Below are positions 18,533 through 26,545 of a DNA stretch of 64,000 bases, piece after piece. This stretch comes from Microvirga thermotolerans (lineage in GTDB: Bacteria; Pseudomonadota; Alphaproteobacteria; Rhizobiales; Beijerinckiaceae), in NCBI RefSeq assembly GCF_009363855.1, contig NZ_CP045423.1, positions 1,456,001-1,520,000 of the forward strand, written 5' to 3'. How positions within the stretch are numbered: position 1 is the first letter of the stretch; each line of letters opens with the position of its first letter. The notes under the pieces are model-generated. The model ran no database searches, had not been told where the DNA came from, and worked only from the letters and a program-made list of their open reading frames with translations. Position numbers and translations under genes: made by a program.

Positions 18533-18849
18533 TGAAACAATAAGCCGTTGTCGCGGCAAGAGAAAGATGCGGACCGCCACGGGCGGGGATCTTGGCCCCT
18601 TCCGGGCCGGGCGAGGTCGGCAGGCCGGGACGGAATGACGCAAGGGAAGACGCTCTTCCCGGCGCGCTCGCGAGGCGCCTGCCCCGCCTCATGGCCGCGG
18701 GATTCCCGCGCGGGCTCCCCTCCGGTGCGGGAAGGTGCGCGGATGTTGCATCCTCTCGAAAGTTGACGTGGGCCGCGCATTCCCGCACAAGAACGCGCCT
18801 TCTGGCGCGGAAGGGAGCATGGCGCGCCGTCCGACCCGTTCCGATTGCG
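18533..18849. other. 317-base divergent intergenic region, EAL gene / MBOAT gene
   Basis: No coding sequence is credible here; the open frames are GC-rich by-products. A TTGACG at 18763-18768 could be a -35 element for the MBOAT gene, but no convincing -10 follows. A small hairpin (GCGCC TTCT GGCGC) lies at about 18806-18819 within the leader. Confidence 0.4.
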
Positions 18850-20223
18850 ATGCTCTTCAATTCGTTCGTCTTCCTCTTTGCCTTCCTTCCCGTTGCGCTT
18901 TTGGTGCACTGGCTCGTGGACCGCTTCCGGCCGGAATGGCGCCTGCCGGTGTTGCTCCTTCTCTCGCTCTTCTTCTACGGGTACTGGGACTGGCGCTTTG
19001 CGCCCCTGCTGATCGTCTCGATCCTGGTGAACTGGCTGATCGCCCGCGCCTTCATCCGCTCGGGCCGGGACACCCTGATCCCGCTCGCCATCGCCGGAAA
19101 CCTCGTGGTCCTGGCGATCTTCAAGTATTTCAACTTCTTCGCGGATCTCGCGAACATGATCCCGGGCGTCTCGACGCCGCACTACGACATCGCCCTGCCG
19201 CTCGGCATCTCGTTCTTCACCTTCCACCACATCATGTACCTGACGGACCTGAAGGCGGGGAGGGCGCCGCGCTTCGACCTGGTCCGCTACGGGCTCTACA
19301 TCGCCTTCTTCCCGCAGGTCCTCGCCGGCCCCCTGGTGCGCTGGAGCGAGATCATGCACCAGTTCGAGGAGCGCCCCTATGCCCGGCCCGACGCGGCGGA
19401 GCGTTTCGCCCGCGGCCTGATGCTCCTCGTCATCGGCCTGGCGAAGAAGGTTTTCCTCGGCGACCAACTGGCCGAGTACGCCAACCCGGTCTATCAGGCC
19501 GCCACCGCGGGGCACGCGATCAGCATGGGCGAGGCCTGGCAGGCGGCGCTCGGCTTCACCTTCCAGGTCTATTTCGACTTCTCAGGCTACACGGACATGG
19601 CCCTGGGGCTCGGCCTGCTGTTCGGCATCGTGCTGCCGCAGAACTTCGATTCGCCCTACCGCGCCGTGTCCCTGCAGGACTTCTGGCGGCGCTGGCACAT
19701 GACCCTGTCGCGCTTCCTCCGGGATTATCTCTACATCGCCATGGGCGGCAGCCGGAAAGGCCTGGCGGTGCAGATCGGCGCGCTCACCGCCACCATGACC
19801 CTCGGCGGCCTCTGGCACGGGGCGGGGCTCACCTACGTGGTCTGGGGCTTCCTCCACGGGGTGGGGCTCGCCGCCAACACCCTATGGCGCAAGGCCGGCT
19901 ACTCCATGCCGAAGATCCTCGGCTGGTTCTGCATGTTCAGCTTCTTCGTGCTGACCATCATCGTGTTCCGGGCCCAGAGCTTCGAGGCCGCCTGGCGGAT
20001 CTATCAGGCCATGTTCGGCTTCGGCGCGGAGGGCGCGGCCATGAAATGGCGCGCCATCGCCGTGGGGGCGGCCTTCGCCCTGATCGGGCCGACGGCCTGG
20101 ACCCTGGTCCACAAGCTGCCGCCGCGGCGCTGGATCGCGCTCGCCTTCGCGCTCCTCTTCGTGATCGTCTTGTTCAAGATCGGCGACGACGTGAACTATG
20201 AATTCATCTACTTCCAGTTCTGA
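18850..20223 (+). CDS. MBOAT-family O-acyltransferase (AlgI-like)
   Basis: A 457-residue multi-pass inner-membrane acyltransferase that passes acyl groups (usually acetyl) across the membrane for modification of a surface polymer. About ten hydrophobic helices are visible. The MBOAT histidine is in GGLWHGAG (about residue 323), with a second His in FLHG and the LQDFWRRWHMTLSRFLRDYLY signature just before. The ATG at 18850 begins a hydrophobic MLFNSFVFLF typical of AlgI/DltB relatives; the open frame upstream is leader. The next gene overlaps its last 26 bases and encodes its likely periplasmic partner. The acceptor polymer is unknown. Confidence 0.9.
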   Translation: MLFNSFVFLFAFLPVALLVHWLVDRFRPEWRLPVLLLLSLFFYGYWDWRFAPLLIVSILVNWLIARAFIRSGRDTLIPLAIAGNLVVLAIFKYFNFFADLANMIPGVSTPHYDIALPLGISFFTFHHIMYLTDLKAGRAPRFDLVRYGLYIAFFPQVLAGPLVRWSEIMHQFEERPYARPDAAERFARGLMLLVIGLAKKVFLGDQLAEYANPVYQAATAGHAISMGEAWQAALGFTFQVYFDFSGYTDMALGLGLLFGIVLPQNFDSPYRAVSLQDFWRRWHMTLSRFLRDYLYIAMGGSRKGLAVQIGALTATMTLGGLWHGAGLTYVVWGFLHGVGLAANTLWRKAGYSMPKILGWFCMFSFFVLTIIVFRAQSFEAAWRIYQAMFGFGAEGAAMKWRAIAVGAAFALIGPTAWTLVHKLPPRRWIALAFALLFVIVLFKIGDDVNYEFIYFQF

Positions 20224-21247
20224 GGCCCCGGCCGAGGCGTCGGGCGCGGCAGCCTGGCGGCGCTTCTCCCTCTTCCTCGTCGGCGTGACGCTCGCCGGCG
20301 TTCTGGGGATTCTCGCCGCCGCCTACATCATCGACCCCTACGATACGGGGCGCTCCGGGCTCTTCGAGCGGCCGGGGGTGCGGCCCCAGGGGCCGCGCAC
20401 GGCCAATGCCAGCCGGGGGCGCGATCCAGCCTTCGACGCGGCGATCTTCGGCAATTCCCAGATTCAGCTCCTCTCCCCCGAGAGGCTGAACAAGCGGACC
20501 GGCTTCAACTTCCTGCAACTCGCGGTCCCCGCCACCGGACCGAAAGAGCATTTCACCCTCGTCGAGTGGTTCCTCAGGCACCGGAAGGGGCCGGTGAAGG
20601 CGCTCGTGCTCGATGCGGACGAGACCTGGTGCACGTCCGACCCGGCCATGCCGAACTTCCGGCCCTTCCCGTTCTGGCTCTATTCCGACAGCCCGCTGGA
20701 ATACGCCAAGGGCCTGATGCGCTACGACATCCTCGAGGAGCTGCCGCGCCGGCTCGGCTACGTGTTCGGCAAGAACCCGGAGCGGGCGCGCCCCGACGGG
20801 TACTGGGACTACGAGCCCAATTACCTCAACCTCGGCTATGACACCCGTCCCGAGGTCAGGGCGCGCCTGGAGAAGCCCTATTACGCCAGCGAGCCCACCT
20901 TCGAGCGCGATCCCAAGGAGGGGCAGCGCCGGTTCCCGGTGGCGGACAGGCTGAAGGCGCTCGCCGATTCCCTGCCGCCCGAGACCGCGCTGATCCTGGT
21001 CCATCCCGCCCGCTACAAGAGCTACCTCCCGCCCCCCGGGACGGAGGAGGATTATCAGGACCGGGCCTGCAAGGCGGCCATGAAGGCGGCCGTCGCCGGG
21101 CACCCGAGGAGCGCGGTGGTGGACTGGCGAATCGACCGGCCCGAGAACCGCAATCCCGACTATTTCTTCGACCTGAGCCATTACCGGCAGCCCATCGCCA
21201 TGGCCATCGAGAACGATATCGCCAAGGCGCTGGAGCGCCTGCGCTGA
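20198..21247 (+). CDS. Membrane-anchored SGNH-like protein, probable acyltransferase partner of the MBOAT protein
   Basis: A 349-residue protein with one N-terminal transmembrane helix (about residues 22-45) and a periplasmic domain. The domain begins with AIFGNSQIQLL, which fits an SGNH block I in which the usual GDS is GNS, and ends with FFDLSHYRQP, which fits the D-x-x-H block V. This is the layout of AlgJ/AlgX/PatB-type O-acetyltransferases. The gene overlaps the MBOAT gene by 26 bases in another frame, so the two are coupled. No close family name comes to mind; the function is inferred from the fold motifs and the partner. Confidence 0.7.
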   Translation: MNSSTSSSEAPAEASGAAAWRRFSLFLVGVTLAGVLGILAAAYIIDPYDTGRSGLFERPGVRPQGPRTANASRGRDPAFDAAIFGNSQIQLLSPERLNKRTGFNFLQLAVPATGPKEHFTLVEWFLRHRKGPVKALVLDADETWCTSDPAMPNFRPFPFWLYSDSPLEYAKGLMRYDILEELPRRLGYVFGKNPERARPDGYWDYEPNYLNLGYDTRPEVRARLEKPYYASEPTFERDPKEGQRRFPVADRLKALADSLPPETALILVHPARYKSYLPPPGTEEDYQDRACKAAMKAAVAGHPRSAVVDWRIDRPENRNPDYFFDLSHYRQPIAMAIENDIAKALERLR

Positions 21248-21266
21248 GTTCCGGGAATCCGGAACT
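21247..21266 (+). terminator. Putative terminator after the MBOAT/SGNH pair
   Basis: An eight-base stem, AGTTCCGG-GAAT-CCGGAACT, sits on the stop codon and is followed by GGCCGGTTTTCC. The stem is short and the T run is interrupted, so termination is only likely. Confidence 0.5.
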
Positions 21267-21409
21267 GGCCGGTTTTCCTATCCTTTTGGGGGAGGGGCGG
21301 GGCGGGCCCTGCGGCGTCTTAGACAAATCGATGACGTTCTTGCGCGTTGTACCGGGGCGCGCTTGGCGATATAGGGGCGCCACAGTCTATCGGGGATCAA
21401 CGGCCGACA

Positions 21410-21829
21410 ATGACGAGCACCGTAATCGATGAGGGTTATCGACCGTCCGAGGACGAACCCTTCATGAACGAACGCCAGCGGGAATATTTCAGACGCAAGC
21501 TCATTCGGTGGAAGGGGGAGATTCTGAAGGAAGCCCAGGAGACCCTGGCCGCCCTCCAGAGCGAGAACGAGAACCATCCCGATCTCGCGGACCGCGCCTC
21601 TTCCGAAACGGACCGCGCCATCGAGCTGCGGGCGCGCGACCGGCAGCGGAAGCTGATCGCCAAGATCGATGCCGCGCTCGCCCGGATCGAGGATGGCACC
21701 TACGGGTATTGCGAGGAGACCGGGGATCCCATCTCCCTGAAGCGCCTCGAGGCCCGCCCCATCGCCACCCTGTCGCTGGAGGCGCAGGAGCGCCACGAGC
21801 GCAACGAGCGGGTCTACCGGGACGATTGA
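21410..21829 (+). CDS. dksA: DksA, RNA polymerase secondary-channel regulator
   Basis: Binds RNA polymerase and acts with ppGpp at stringent-response promoters. The ATG at 21410 gives 139 residues; the frame runs upstream without family similarity. A coiled coil spans about residues 28-95. Its tip carries DLADRAS, with the two key aspartates at 58 and 61. The zinc-finger region retains the fold signature (YGYCEETGDPI, RLEARP) but only one cysteine (C101), the others replaced by Thr, Ser and Glu. This looks like the low-cysteine DksA type seen in alphaproteobacteria, so zinc binding is unlikely. It is monocistronic with a strong terminator. Confidence 0.93.
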   Translation: MTSTVIDEGYRPSEDEPFMNERQREYFRRKLIRWKGEILKEAQETLAALQSENENHPDLADRASSETDRAIELRARDRQRKLIAKIDAALARIEDGTYGYCEETGDPISLKRLEARPIATLSLEAQERHERNERVYRDD

Positions 21830-21834
21830 CGCAC

Positions 21835-21870
21835 AACGAAAAGGGCTCCGGAAACGGAGCCCTTTTCGTT
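21835..21870. terminator. Strong terminator between dksA and the convergent FliO-like gene
   Basis: A perfect 16-base stem (AACGAAAAGGGCTCCG and its complement) around a GAAA tetraloop, with A and T runs at the foot on each strand. It starts five bases after the dksA stop and can also serve the opposing gene. Confidence 0.88.
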
Positions 21871-21911
21871 TGGTCGCTCGTGCCGGGCGGAGCCGGGACG
21901 TGCTCCCGTCT

Positions 21912-23132
21912 TCAGCTCTTGCCGCCCGGTTCGCGGGGGCGGCCCAGGAGCCGGGCGAACTCGGCCTCGATCTCCTCGACCGAGAAGGGGTCGGTCACCT
22001 TCGGAGCGGAAGCGGGCTGCGGCTGGGCCGGGGCGACGGCGGCCGGCGCGGGGCCGGGCGGCGGTGCCGGAGGCTGCGGGGCTGCGGCGGCCGGACGCAC
22101 GGGCTCGGGCGCGGGCCGCGGCGGTTCGCTCCGCTGAGCGGGCGCCGGCACCGGCTCCTCGCGCCCGTCCCGGGCCTCGGGCACCAGCAGCTCGTCCTCG
22201 TCCATGTCGGCGGGCTCCGCTTCCGGCTCCGCGGGAACCGGCTCGCGATGCGGCGGGGGAACGGGCTGGGCCGGGCGCTTCAGGGCCTCTTCGAGCTGCT
22301 TCGCCATGTCGGAAAGGATGGCCGCGTCGGGAGCCTTCGCTTCGGCGGGAGCCGGCTGGGGCGGACGCACCACCTCGGGCGCGGGCGGAGGAGGCGGCGG
22401 AACCGGGGTGGGGCGGGACTGGAACGGGGTCGGCGCGACGGCCGGGCGGGGCTCCGGCCTGGGCGGCTCCGGACGGAGGGCGGGCGCCGCGGGCTCCGGC
22501 GTTGCCGGTGCGCGCAGGAAGCTCGCGGGCGGAGGCTCGTGCGGCCGCAGCGGCTCGACAGCGGGCGCGGCCGTGACGGTCACGTGATCGGGCTTGAGAA
22601 CGGGCTCCGGCCGCGCCTGGGCGGGCGCCGCGACCGAGGCGACGGGGGCGAGTTCCTGGTCCGCGTCGGATTCCTCCGAAGGACGACGGATGAAGGCGCC
22701 GAGCTGGGCGGCGAGCTGCGTTTCGATGGAGGGCCGCGCGGCCGGCTCCACCTGCGGGCGCGCGGAGGGCTCGAAGGACGGCTCGAAACGCTCGGGCGCC
22801 GCCTCGGCGGCGGGAGCGGGCACCCGCGCGCCGGCGACGCGCACGATGTTGGTTTCGATCACGACGTCGTTGGGGCCGCCGATCAGCAGGAGGTGCTCCA
22901 CGTTGTCACGGCGCAGCAGGATGAGCTGGCGCTGCCGGTCGAGATCGTAGATGTCGACCACCCCCAGGCGCGGCTGGCGGCTGCGGCCCCGGTCATGCCC
23001 GGGGAGCATGAGGCGCCCGCCCGTGAGCTTGCGAAGAACCAAACCGAAGAGAGCCACGAGTACGAGGATGATCGCGAAGGCGATGAGGTACTGGGCTGCC
23101 CGTGACGCTTCGATACCGAAAAGAGAAGACAC
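21912..23132 (-). CDS. FliO-like membrane protein with a long proline-rich tail
   Basis: A 406-residue protein. One transmembrane helix (about residues 14-34) is followed by a small FliO/MopB-type domain with LGVVDIYDLDRQRQLILLRR and LLLIGGPNDVVIE (to about residue 100). The remaining 300 residues are Pro/Ala/Glu-rich and presumably disordered, ending in a conserved-looking helix DPFSVEEIEAEFARLLG. FliO helps assemble the flagellar export gate, but no other flagellar gene is in the window. A CtrA-type box lies 88 bases upstream, in keeping with flagellar or cell-cycle control. Whether it works in the flagellum or elsewhere at the membrane is open. Confidence 0.72.
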   Translation of the reverse strand: MSSLFGIEASRAAQYLIAFAIILVLVALFGLVLRKLTGGRLMLPGHDRGRSRQPRLGVVDIYDLDRQRQLILLRRDNVEHLLLIGGPNDVVIETNIVRVAGARVPAPAAEAAPERFEPSFEPSARPQVEPAARPSIETQLAAQLGAFIRRPSEESDADQELAPVASVAAPAQARPEPVLKPDHVTVTAAPAVEPLRPHEPPPASFLRAPATPEPAAPALRPEPPRPEPRPAVAPTPFQSRPTPVPPPPPPAPEVVRPPQPAPAEAKAPDAAILSDMAKQLEEALKRPAQPVPPPHREPVPAEPEAEPADMDEDELLVPEARDGREEPVPAPAQRSEPPRPAPEPVRPAAAAPQPPAPPPGPAPAAVAPAQPQPASAPKVTDPFSVEEIEAEFARLLGRPREPGGKS

Positions 23133-23440
23133 GATGAACTCTCAGGGTTGTGGAGACCTTGCCAGGCCCTGTTCTCGACGCCGTTTGTACCACATCGGAC
23201 ACCAAAGCCAGCGGCAAGGTTAACAGATGGTTAACGGCGCTGTGCGATTTCCCTGAGTGGTCCAATGTGTTCATTTCATGTCGCGCCCTGTCCGGGCTCG
23301 CCGCGGCGTTCGCCGAATCCGAGCGGGCAACCCGCCCTGCAGGCCATCGTCGAGACGCGCGGCAGCCGAGGCACGCCGCCCGCGCCGATCCGCGTCGAAG
23401 ACATGGAAGCCGGACTGCCGAGGTTCGGCCGACGTCGAAC
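23133..23440. other. 308-base intergenic region upstream of the FliO-like gene
   Basis: This holds the promoter region of the leftward FliO-like gene and the 3-prime side of the cache-HAMP gene. The only clear element is the TTAA-N7-TTAA box at 23220-23235. The rest, toward 23440, is GC-rich without a credible gene. Confidence 0.5.
23220..23235 (-). promoter_or_regulatory. Predicted CtrA binding box
   Basis: TTAA at 23220-23223, seven bases, then TTAA at 23231-23234 followed by C, an exact fit to the alphaproteobacterial CtrA consensus TTAA-N7-TTAA(C). It lies 88 bases from the FliO-like start in an otherwise GC-rich region. CckA, the kinase that feeds CtrA, is encoded 6 kb away. Confidence 0.7.
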
Positions 23441-24556
23441 TCAGGGGCCGGGGCTGGCCTTCCTGCCGGTCTTGGTCGGCGCGGGTTGATAGGGTCTGAC
23501 CGAGTGGGTCTGAAGCCGCACGAGTGCGGCGCTCAGGCGGGCGGCCTCCTCGTAGCGGGTCTCATCGTGGGGCGGCTGGTCGAAACGGCCGTTGGCGAGC
23601 GCCTCCGCCGTCGTCGCCAGCCGCCGGAGCGGTTTGGCCAGCCAGGTCGCGAACAGGTAGAGCAGGGCGAGACCGACCAGGACCCCGGCACCGAGCAGGC
23701 TCCAGAAGGCCCGCGCGATGGATCGGGTCGGATCGAGCACCGTATCCGTATCGGCGCGCACGATGACGCTCCAGCCGAAGCCGGGCATGTCCTTCCAGGC
23801 CAACGGAACGACGACCGTCATGTAGTCCCTGCCGTCACTCCATCGCTCCCGGAGCGAGACGGAGGCGCCCTGTTCGGCGGCGATCGCCGAACCCACGGAC
23901 AGGATCGTTCCCTCGAGATCGGAAGGGCCGGACAGAACTTCCCGGCTCCGCGAGACCAGAAGAGCATCGACACCCTGTCCGCGGAAGACGTGAAACCCGT
24001 CCTTGATCGGTCCCCAGTCGAAATGCGCGCCGATGACGCCGATCACGGCGCCTTCCCCGTTTCTGATCGGCGCCGAGAAATCCACGAAACGGCGCGGCTC
24101 GGGAACGGCAGGGAGGAGCTTGTCGAGAAGCACGGCCTCGTGCACGTCGGTCGCCGCCGGGCCGTTCAGCCCCCGCCGGAACCACGGCCTTTCGGCAACG
24201 CTCGCACCCTCGAGCATGCCCCGAGAGGCTGCGAGGACCTTCCCCTCGACATCGGCCACGCCGATCCAGGTATAGCGCCGGTCGACACGGGCGAGCAGGG
24301 TGAGCTGACGGCGGACTTCGTCGGAATTCTGCAGGCTGACGATGCGCGACATGCTCTCGACGTCCTGCCAGAGGCGAAGCATCTGCATCCTGAGCTGATT
24401 GGCGGCGATCTCCCCCAGCACGCGTAGACGGGCGGCGTTCGCGGTTTCCGCCCGCCTCTGCATGGCATCCGTGAACATCACGCCGGCCACGATGGCCGGC
24501 GCGAGCATCAGCAGGGCGCCGATCAGGAATACAAGCGTTTTCATTCCGATGCGCAT
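23441..24556 (-). CDS. Cache-HAMP membrane sensor protein without an output domain
   Basis: A 371-residue inner-membrane protein. A transmembrane helix (about residues 7-27) leads into a periplasmic double-cache domain with YTWIGVADVEGKVLAAS and a WFRRGLNG segment, both typical of dCache_1. A second helix (about 283-305) is followed by a HAMP domain (KPLRRLATTAEALANGRFD). The protein stops about 30 residues after HAMP, with no kinase, GGDEF, EAL or methyl-accepting domain. It is third in the operon after the glucan synthase, 18 bases behind its stop, with GAGG before the ATG. It may signal within the membrane to the synthase; this is inference from operon order. Confidence 0.82.
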   Translation of the reverse strand: MRIGMKTLVFLIGALLMLAPAIVAGVMFTDAMQRRAETANAARLRVLGEIAANQLRMQMLRLWQDVESMSRIVSLQNSDEVRRQLTLLARVDRRYTWIGVADVEGKVLAASRGMLEGASVAERPWFRRGLNGPAATDVHEAVLLDKLLPAVPEPRRFVDFSAPIRNGEGAVIGVIGAHFDWGPIKDGFHVFRGQGVDALLVSRSREVLSGPSDLEGTILSVGSAIAAEQGASVSLRERWSDGRDYMTVVVPLAWKDMPGFGWSVIVRADTDTVLDPTRSIARAFWSLLGAGVLVGLALLYLFATWLAKPLRRLATTAEALANGRFDQPPHDETRYEEAARLSAALVRLQTHSVRPYQPAPTKTGRKASPGP

Positions 24557-24574
24557 GACGCTCCTCGACGGACT

Positions 24575-26545
24575 CTACCCGGACACCAGCCTTCGCATCC
24601 AGCCCCGGATCATCTCGGGAAGATCGCCGCGGCCGGCTCCAGGCCTCGCCTCGGCCGTGTGAAGCTTGCGCAGGATCCCGTCGCGCTGTTCGGGCGTCGG
24701 ACGCAGGGAGAGACGGTAGCCGTCCTTCGTCTCCGCTGCGATGCGAATGGCGACGTCCCCCACGCCGGTCAGAGCGATCGTGCCCAATGCCCCCGCGGGC
24801 AGCCCCGCCAGTCCCCGGACGCGGGCATGGTCGACGCCCAGTTCGAGCACCCAGGACGAGAGCCGCTGCGTGCCGACCGACAGCATGGCCAGCTCGACGG
24901 ATTCCCGCTGGGGCCGGTTGACGCGCGGACGCTCGACGCAGACGAGCATGGTGATGGCGAGAACCAGCAGGTTGTACAGCGTCCAGAACAGGATGACCCG
25001 GATGCCGTCCCCGGCCTTCGCGACGTGGCCGAACCGGTCCGGGAAGAGGAGCGGCAGCACGAGCCCCAGCAGGGTGAGCGCGAAAAGGATGGCGAACGGC
25101 TTCATCATCGGCCATTGCACCACCGTCTTCGTCCTGTCGCCGCCCTTTGCGGTCACCCGGAACTTGTGCGGTCCCTTAGTCAGCAGGCCCATTGCGACCG
25201 CGCGGGTGATCGGCCAGGCGGCGATGAGCTGGGATACATCGTTGAGCACGGGCCAGATCAGGCCGCCCGAAATCCAGTTCAGGGAGACCAGGACGGCGGC
25301 ATAGTAGGGAAGGTAGTAGGACGCGATGTCCGGCACGGAGGCGTTGACGACGACGATGCCGAAGAACCAGTAGAGCAGCGGACAGACGAGGGCGATCAGG
25401 CGGAACGGAAACGTGGTCGTCCAGAACAGCAGCGAGTCGAGAAGGCTCAGGCGCTGCATGAAGCGCAGCCTGTTGAACCCGAGGGGATTGTACACGTTGC
25501 GGACGATCTCCATCATTCCCAGGCACCAGCGCCCGCGCTGCACGACGTATTCGTGCAATCCTTCGGGGGCGAGCCCTTCGGTCAGCGGCTCGTTGAGATA
25601 GACGGTCCGATAACCGTGGCTGTCGAGCCGGATGGTCAGAAGGAAGTCCTCCGTCACGCTCTCCGTCGGCAGGCCGCCGATCTCGCGAAGCGCCGAGACC
25701 CGAACCATCGAGGAGGTTCCGCAGCAGACGGCCACGCCCCAGGCGTCCCGCGCCGGTTCGAGATGATCGAAGAAGAAGCGCTGCTCATCCGGATAGGCGG
25801 ACGCAATATACAGATTGTGCTGGATCGGGTCCGGGTTGAAGAAGTGCTGCGGCGTCTGGACGAGGCCGACCTTGGGATCGTGAAACAGGGCGACGGCGCG
25901 GCGGACGAAATTCCGGTGAGGGACGAAGTCGGCGTCGAGGACCGCTACGAAATCCGGCGCGTCCTCGTCTTTCAGGCGCTGGAACAGGGTGTAGTTGATG
26001 TTCCCCGCCTTCGCATGGTCGTTCGTCGGTCGGGTCCTGTGCTCGGCCCCATACCGGCGGCATACTTCGGCCAGCCATTCCCGGCGGCCGTCGTCGAGAA
26101 CGAAGACGCGCACGTTGGGATAGTCCAGGGCCTGCGCGCCGGCGAGCGTTCGCTCCAGGACCTCGAGTTCCTCGTTGTAGGTGGCGATGTAGAGATCGAC
26201 CCGTGGAGGAGTGCTCCCCCACCAGCCCAGATTCCGGTCGGCCTCCTCGTGGCGATCCTTCCGCCGCATCAGTACCAGGTAGGCCAAGGTGGACGAAACG
26301 AGCGACAGGGCTTCGACGGTCACGAAGGCCCAACCCGCAACCGAGTCCATCGTCAGCCCGTTGCCCGGCACGGTCTCCGTGAGCCGCCACAGCATGTAGC
26401 GCCAGCCGAGGAAGATCGTGAGGCCGAGCAGGAGCACCCGGATCCAGCCGACCTTCGGCGTCGCGTGCGGCAACAGCAGCAGGGCCAGCCCGGCGACGAC
26501 GGCGAGGCCCGCGAGGCTCGACAGGTATTGGTCCAGGACGAGCAT
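24575..26545 (-). CDS. Processive GT2 beta-glucan synthase (BgsA / cellulose synthase-like)
   Basis: A 656-residue inner-membrane synthase and exporter of a beta-glucan. Two to three N-terminal helices precede the GT2 domain, which has every processive-synthase motif: DDG (about 151-153), DAD (204-206), TED (298-300) and QRGRW (336-340). Several transmembrane helices follow (about 355-570). The C-terminal 100 residues contain RPRVNRPQRES but only a weak PilZ-like pattern. The start codon directly abuts the stop of the HlyD-like gene (TAGATG). Size, motifs and the HlyD partner resemble S. meliloti BgsA, which makes a mixed-linkage beta-glucan under c-di-GMP control. The operon has no bcsB, bcsC or endoglucanase, arguing against classical cellulose. 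Confidence 0.8.
   Translation of the reverse strand: MLVLDQYLSSLAGLAVVAGLALLLLPHATPKVGWIRVLLLGLTIFLGWRYMLWRLTETVPGNGLTMDSVAGWAFVTVEALSLVSSTLAYLVLMRRKDRHEEADRNLGWWGSTPPRVDLYIATYNEELEVLERTLAGAQALDYPNVRVFVLDDGRREWLAEVCRRYGAEHRTRPTNDHAKAGNINYTLFQRLKDEDAPDFVAVLDADFVPHRNFVRRAVALFHDPKVGLVQTPQHFFNPDPIQHNLYIASAYPDEQRFFFDHLEPARDAWGVAVCCGTSSMVRVSALREIGGLPTESVTEDFLLTIRLDSHGYRTVYLNEPLTEGLAPEGLHEYVVQRGRWCLGMMEIVRNVYNPLGFNRLRFMQRLSLLDSLLFWTTTFPFRLIALVCPLLYWFFGIVVVNASVPDIASYYLPYYAAVLVSLNWISGGLIWPVLNDVSQLIAAWPITRAVAMGLLTKGPHKFRVTAKGGDRTKTVVQWPMMKPFAILFALTLLGLVLPLLFPDRFGHVAKAGDGIRVILFWTLYNLLVLAITMLVCVERPRVNRPQRESVELAMLSVGTQRLSSWVLELGVDHARVRGLAGLPAGALGTIALTGVGDVAIRIAAETKDGYRLSLRPTPEQRDGILRKLHTAEARPGAGRGDLPEMIRGWMRRLVSG

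Noticed and set aside
18763-18768. TTGACG as a -35 element for the MBOAT gene
   Set aside because: No convincing -10 sits 16-18 bases downstream, so it is only mentioned in the intergenic entry.
24575-24900. A PilZ domain at the C-terminus of the glucan synthase
   Set aside because: RPRVNRPQRES is only loosely like the RxxxR motif and a proper D/N-x-S-x-x-G is not present. c-di-GMP control is therefore inferred from Bgs similarity, not from a PilZ domain.
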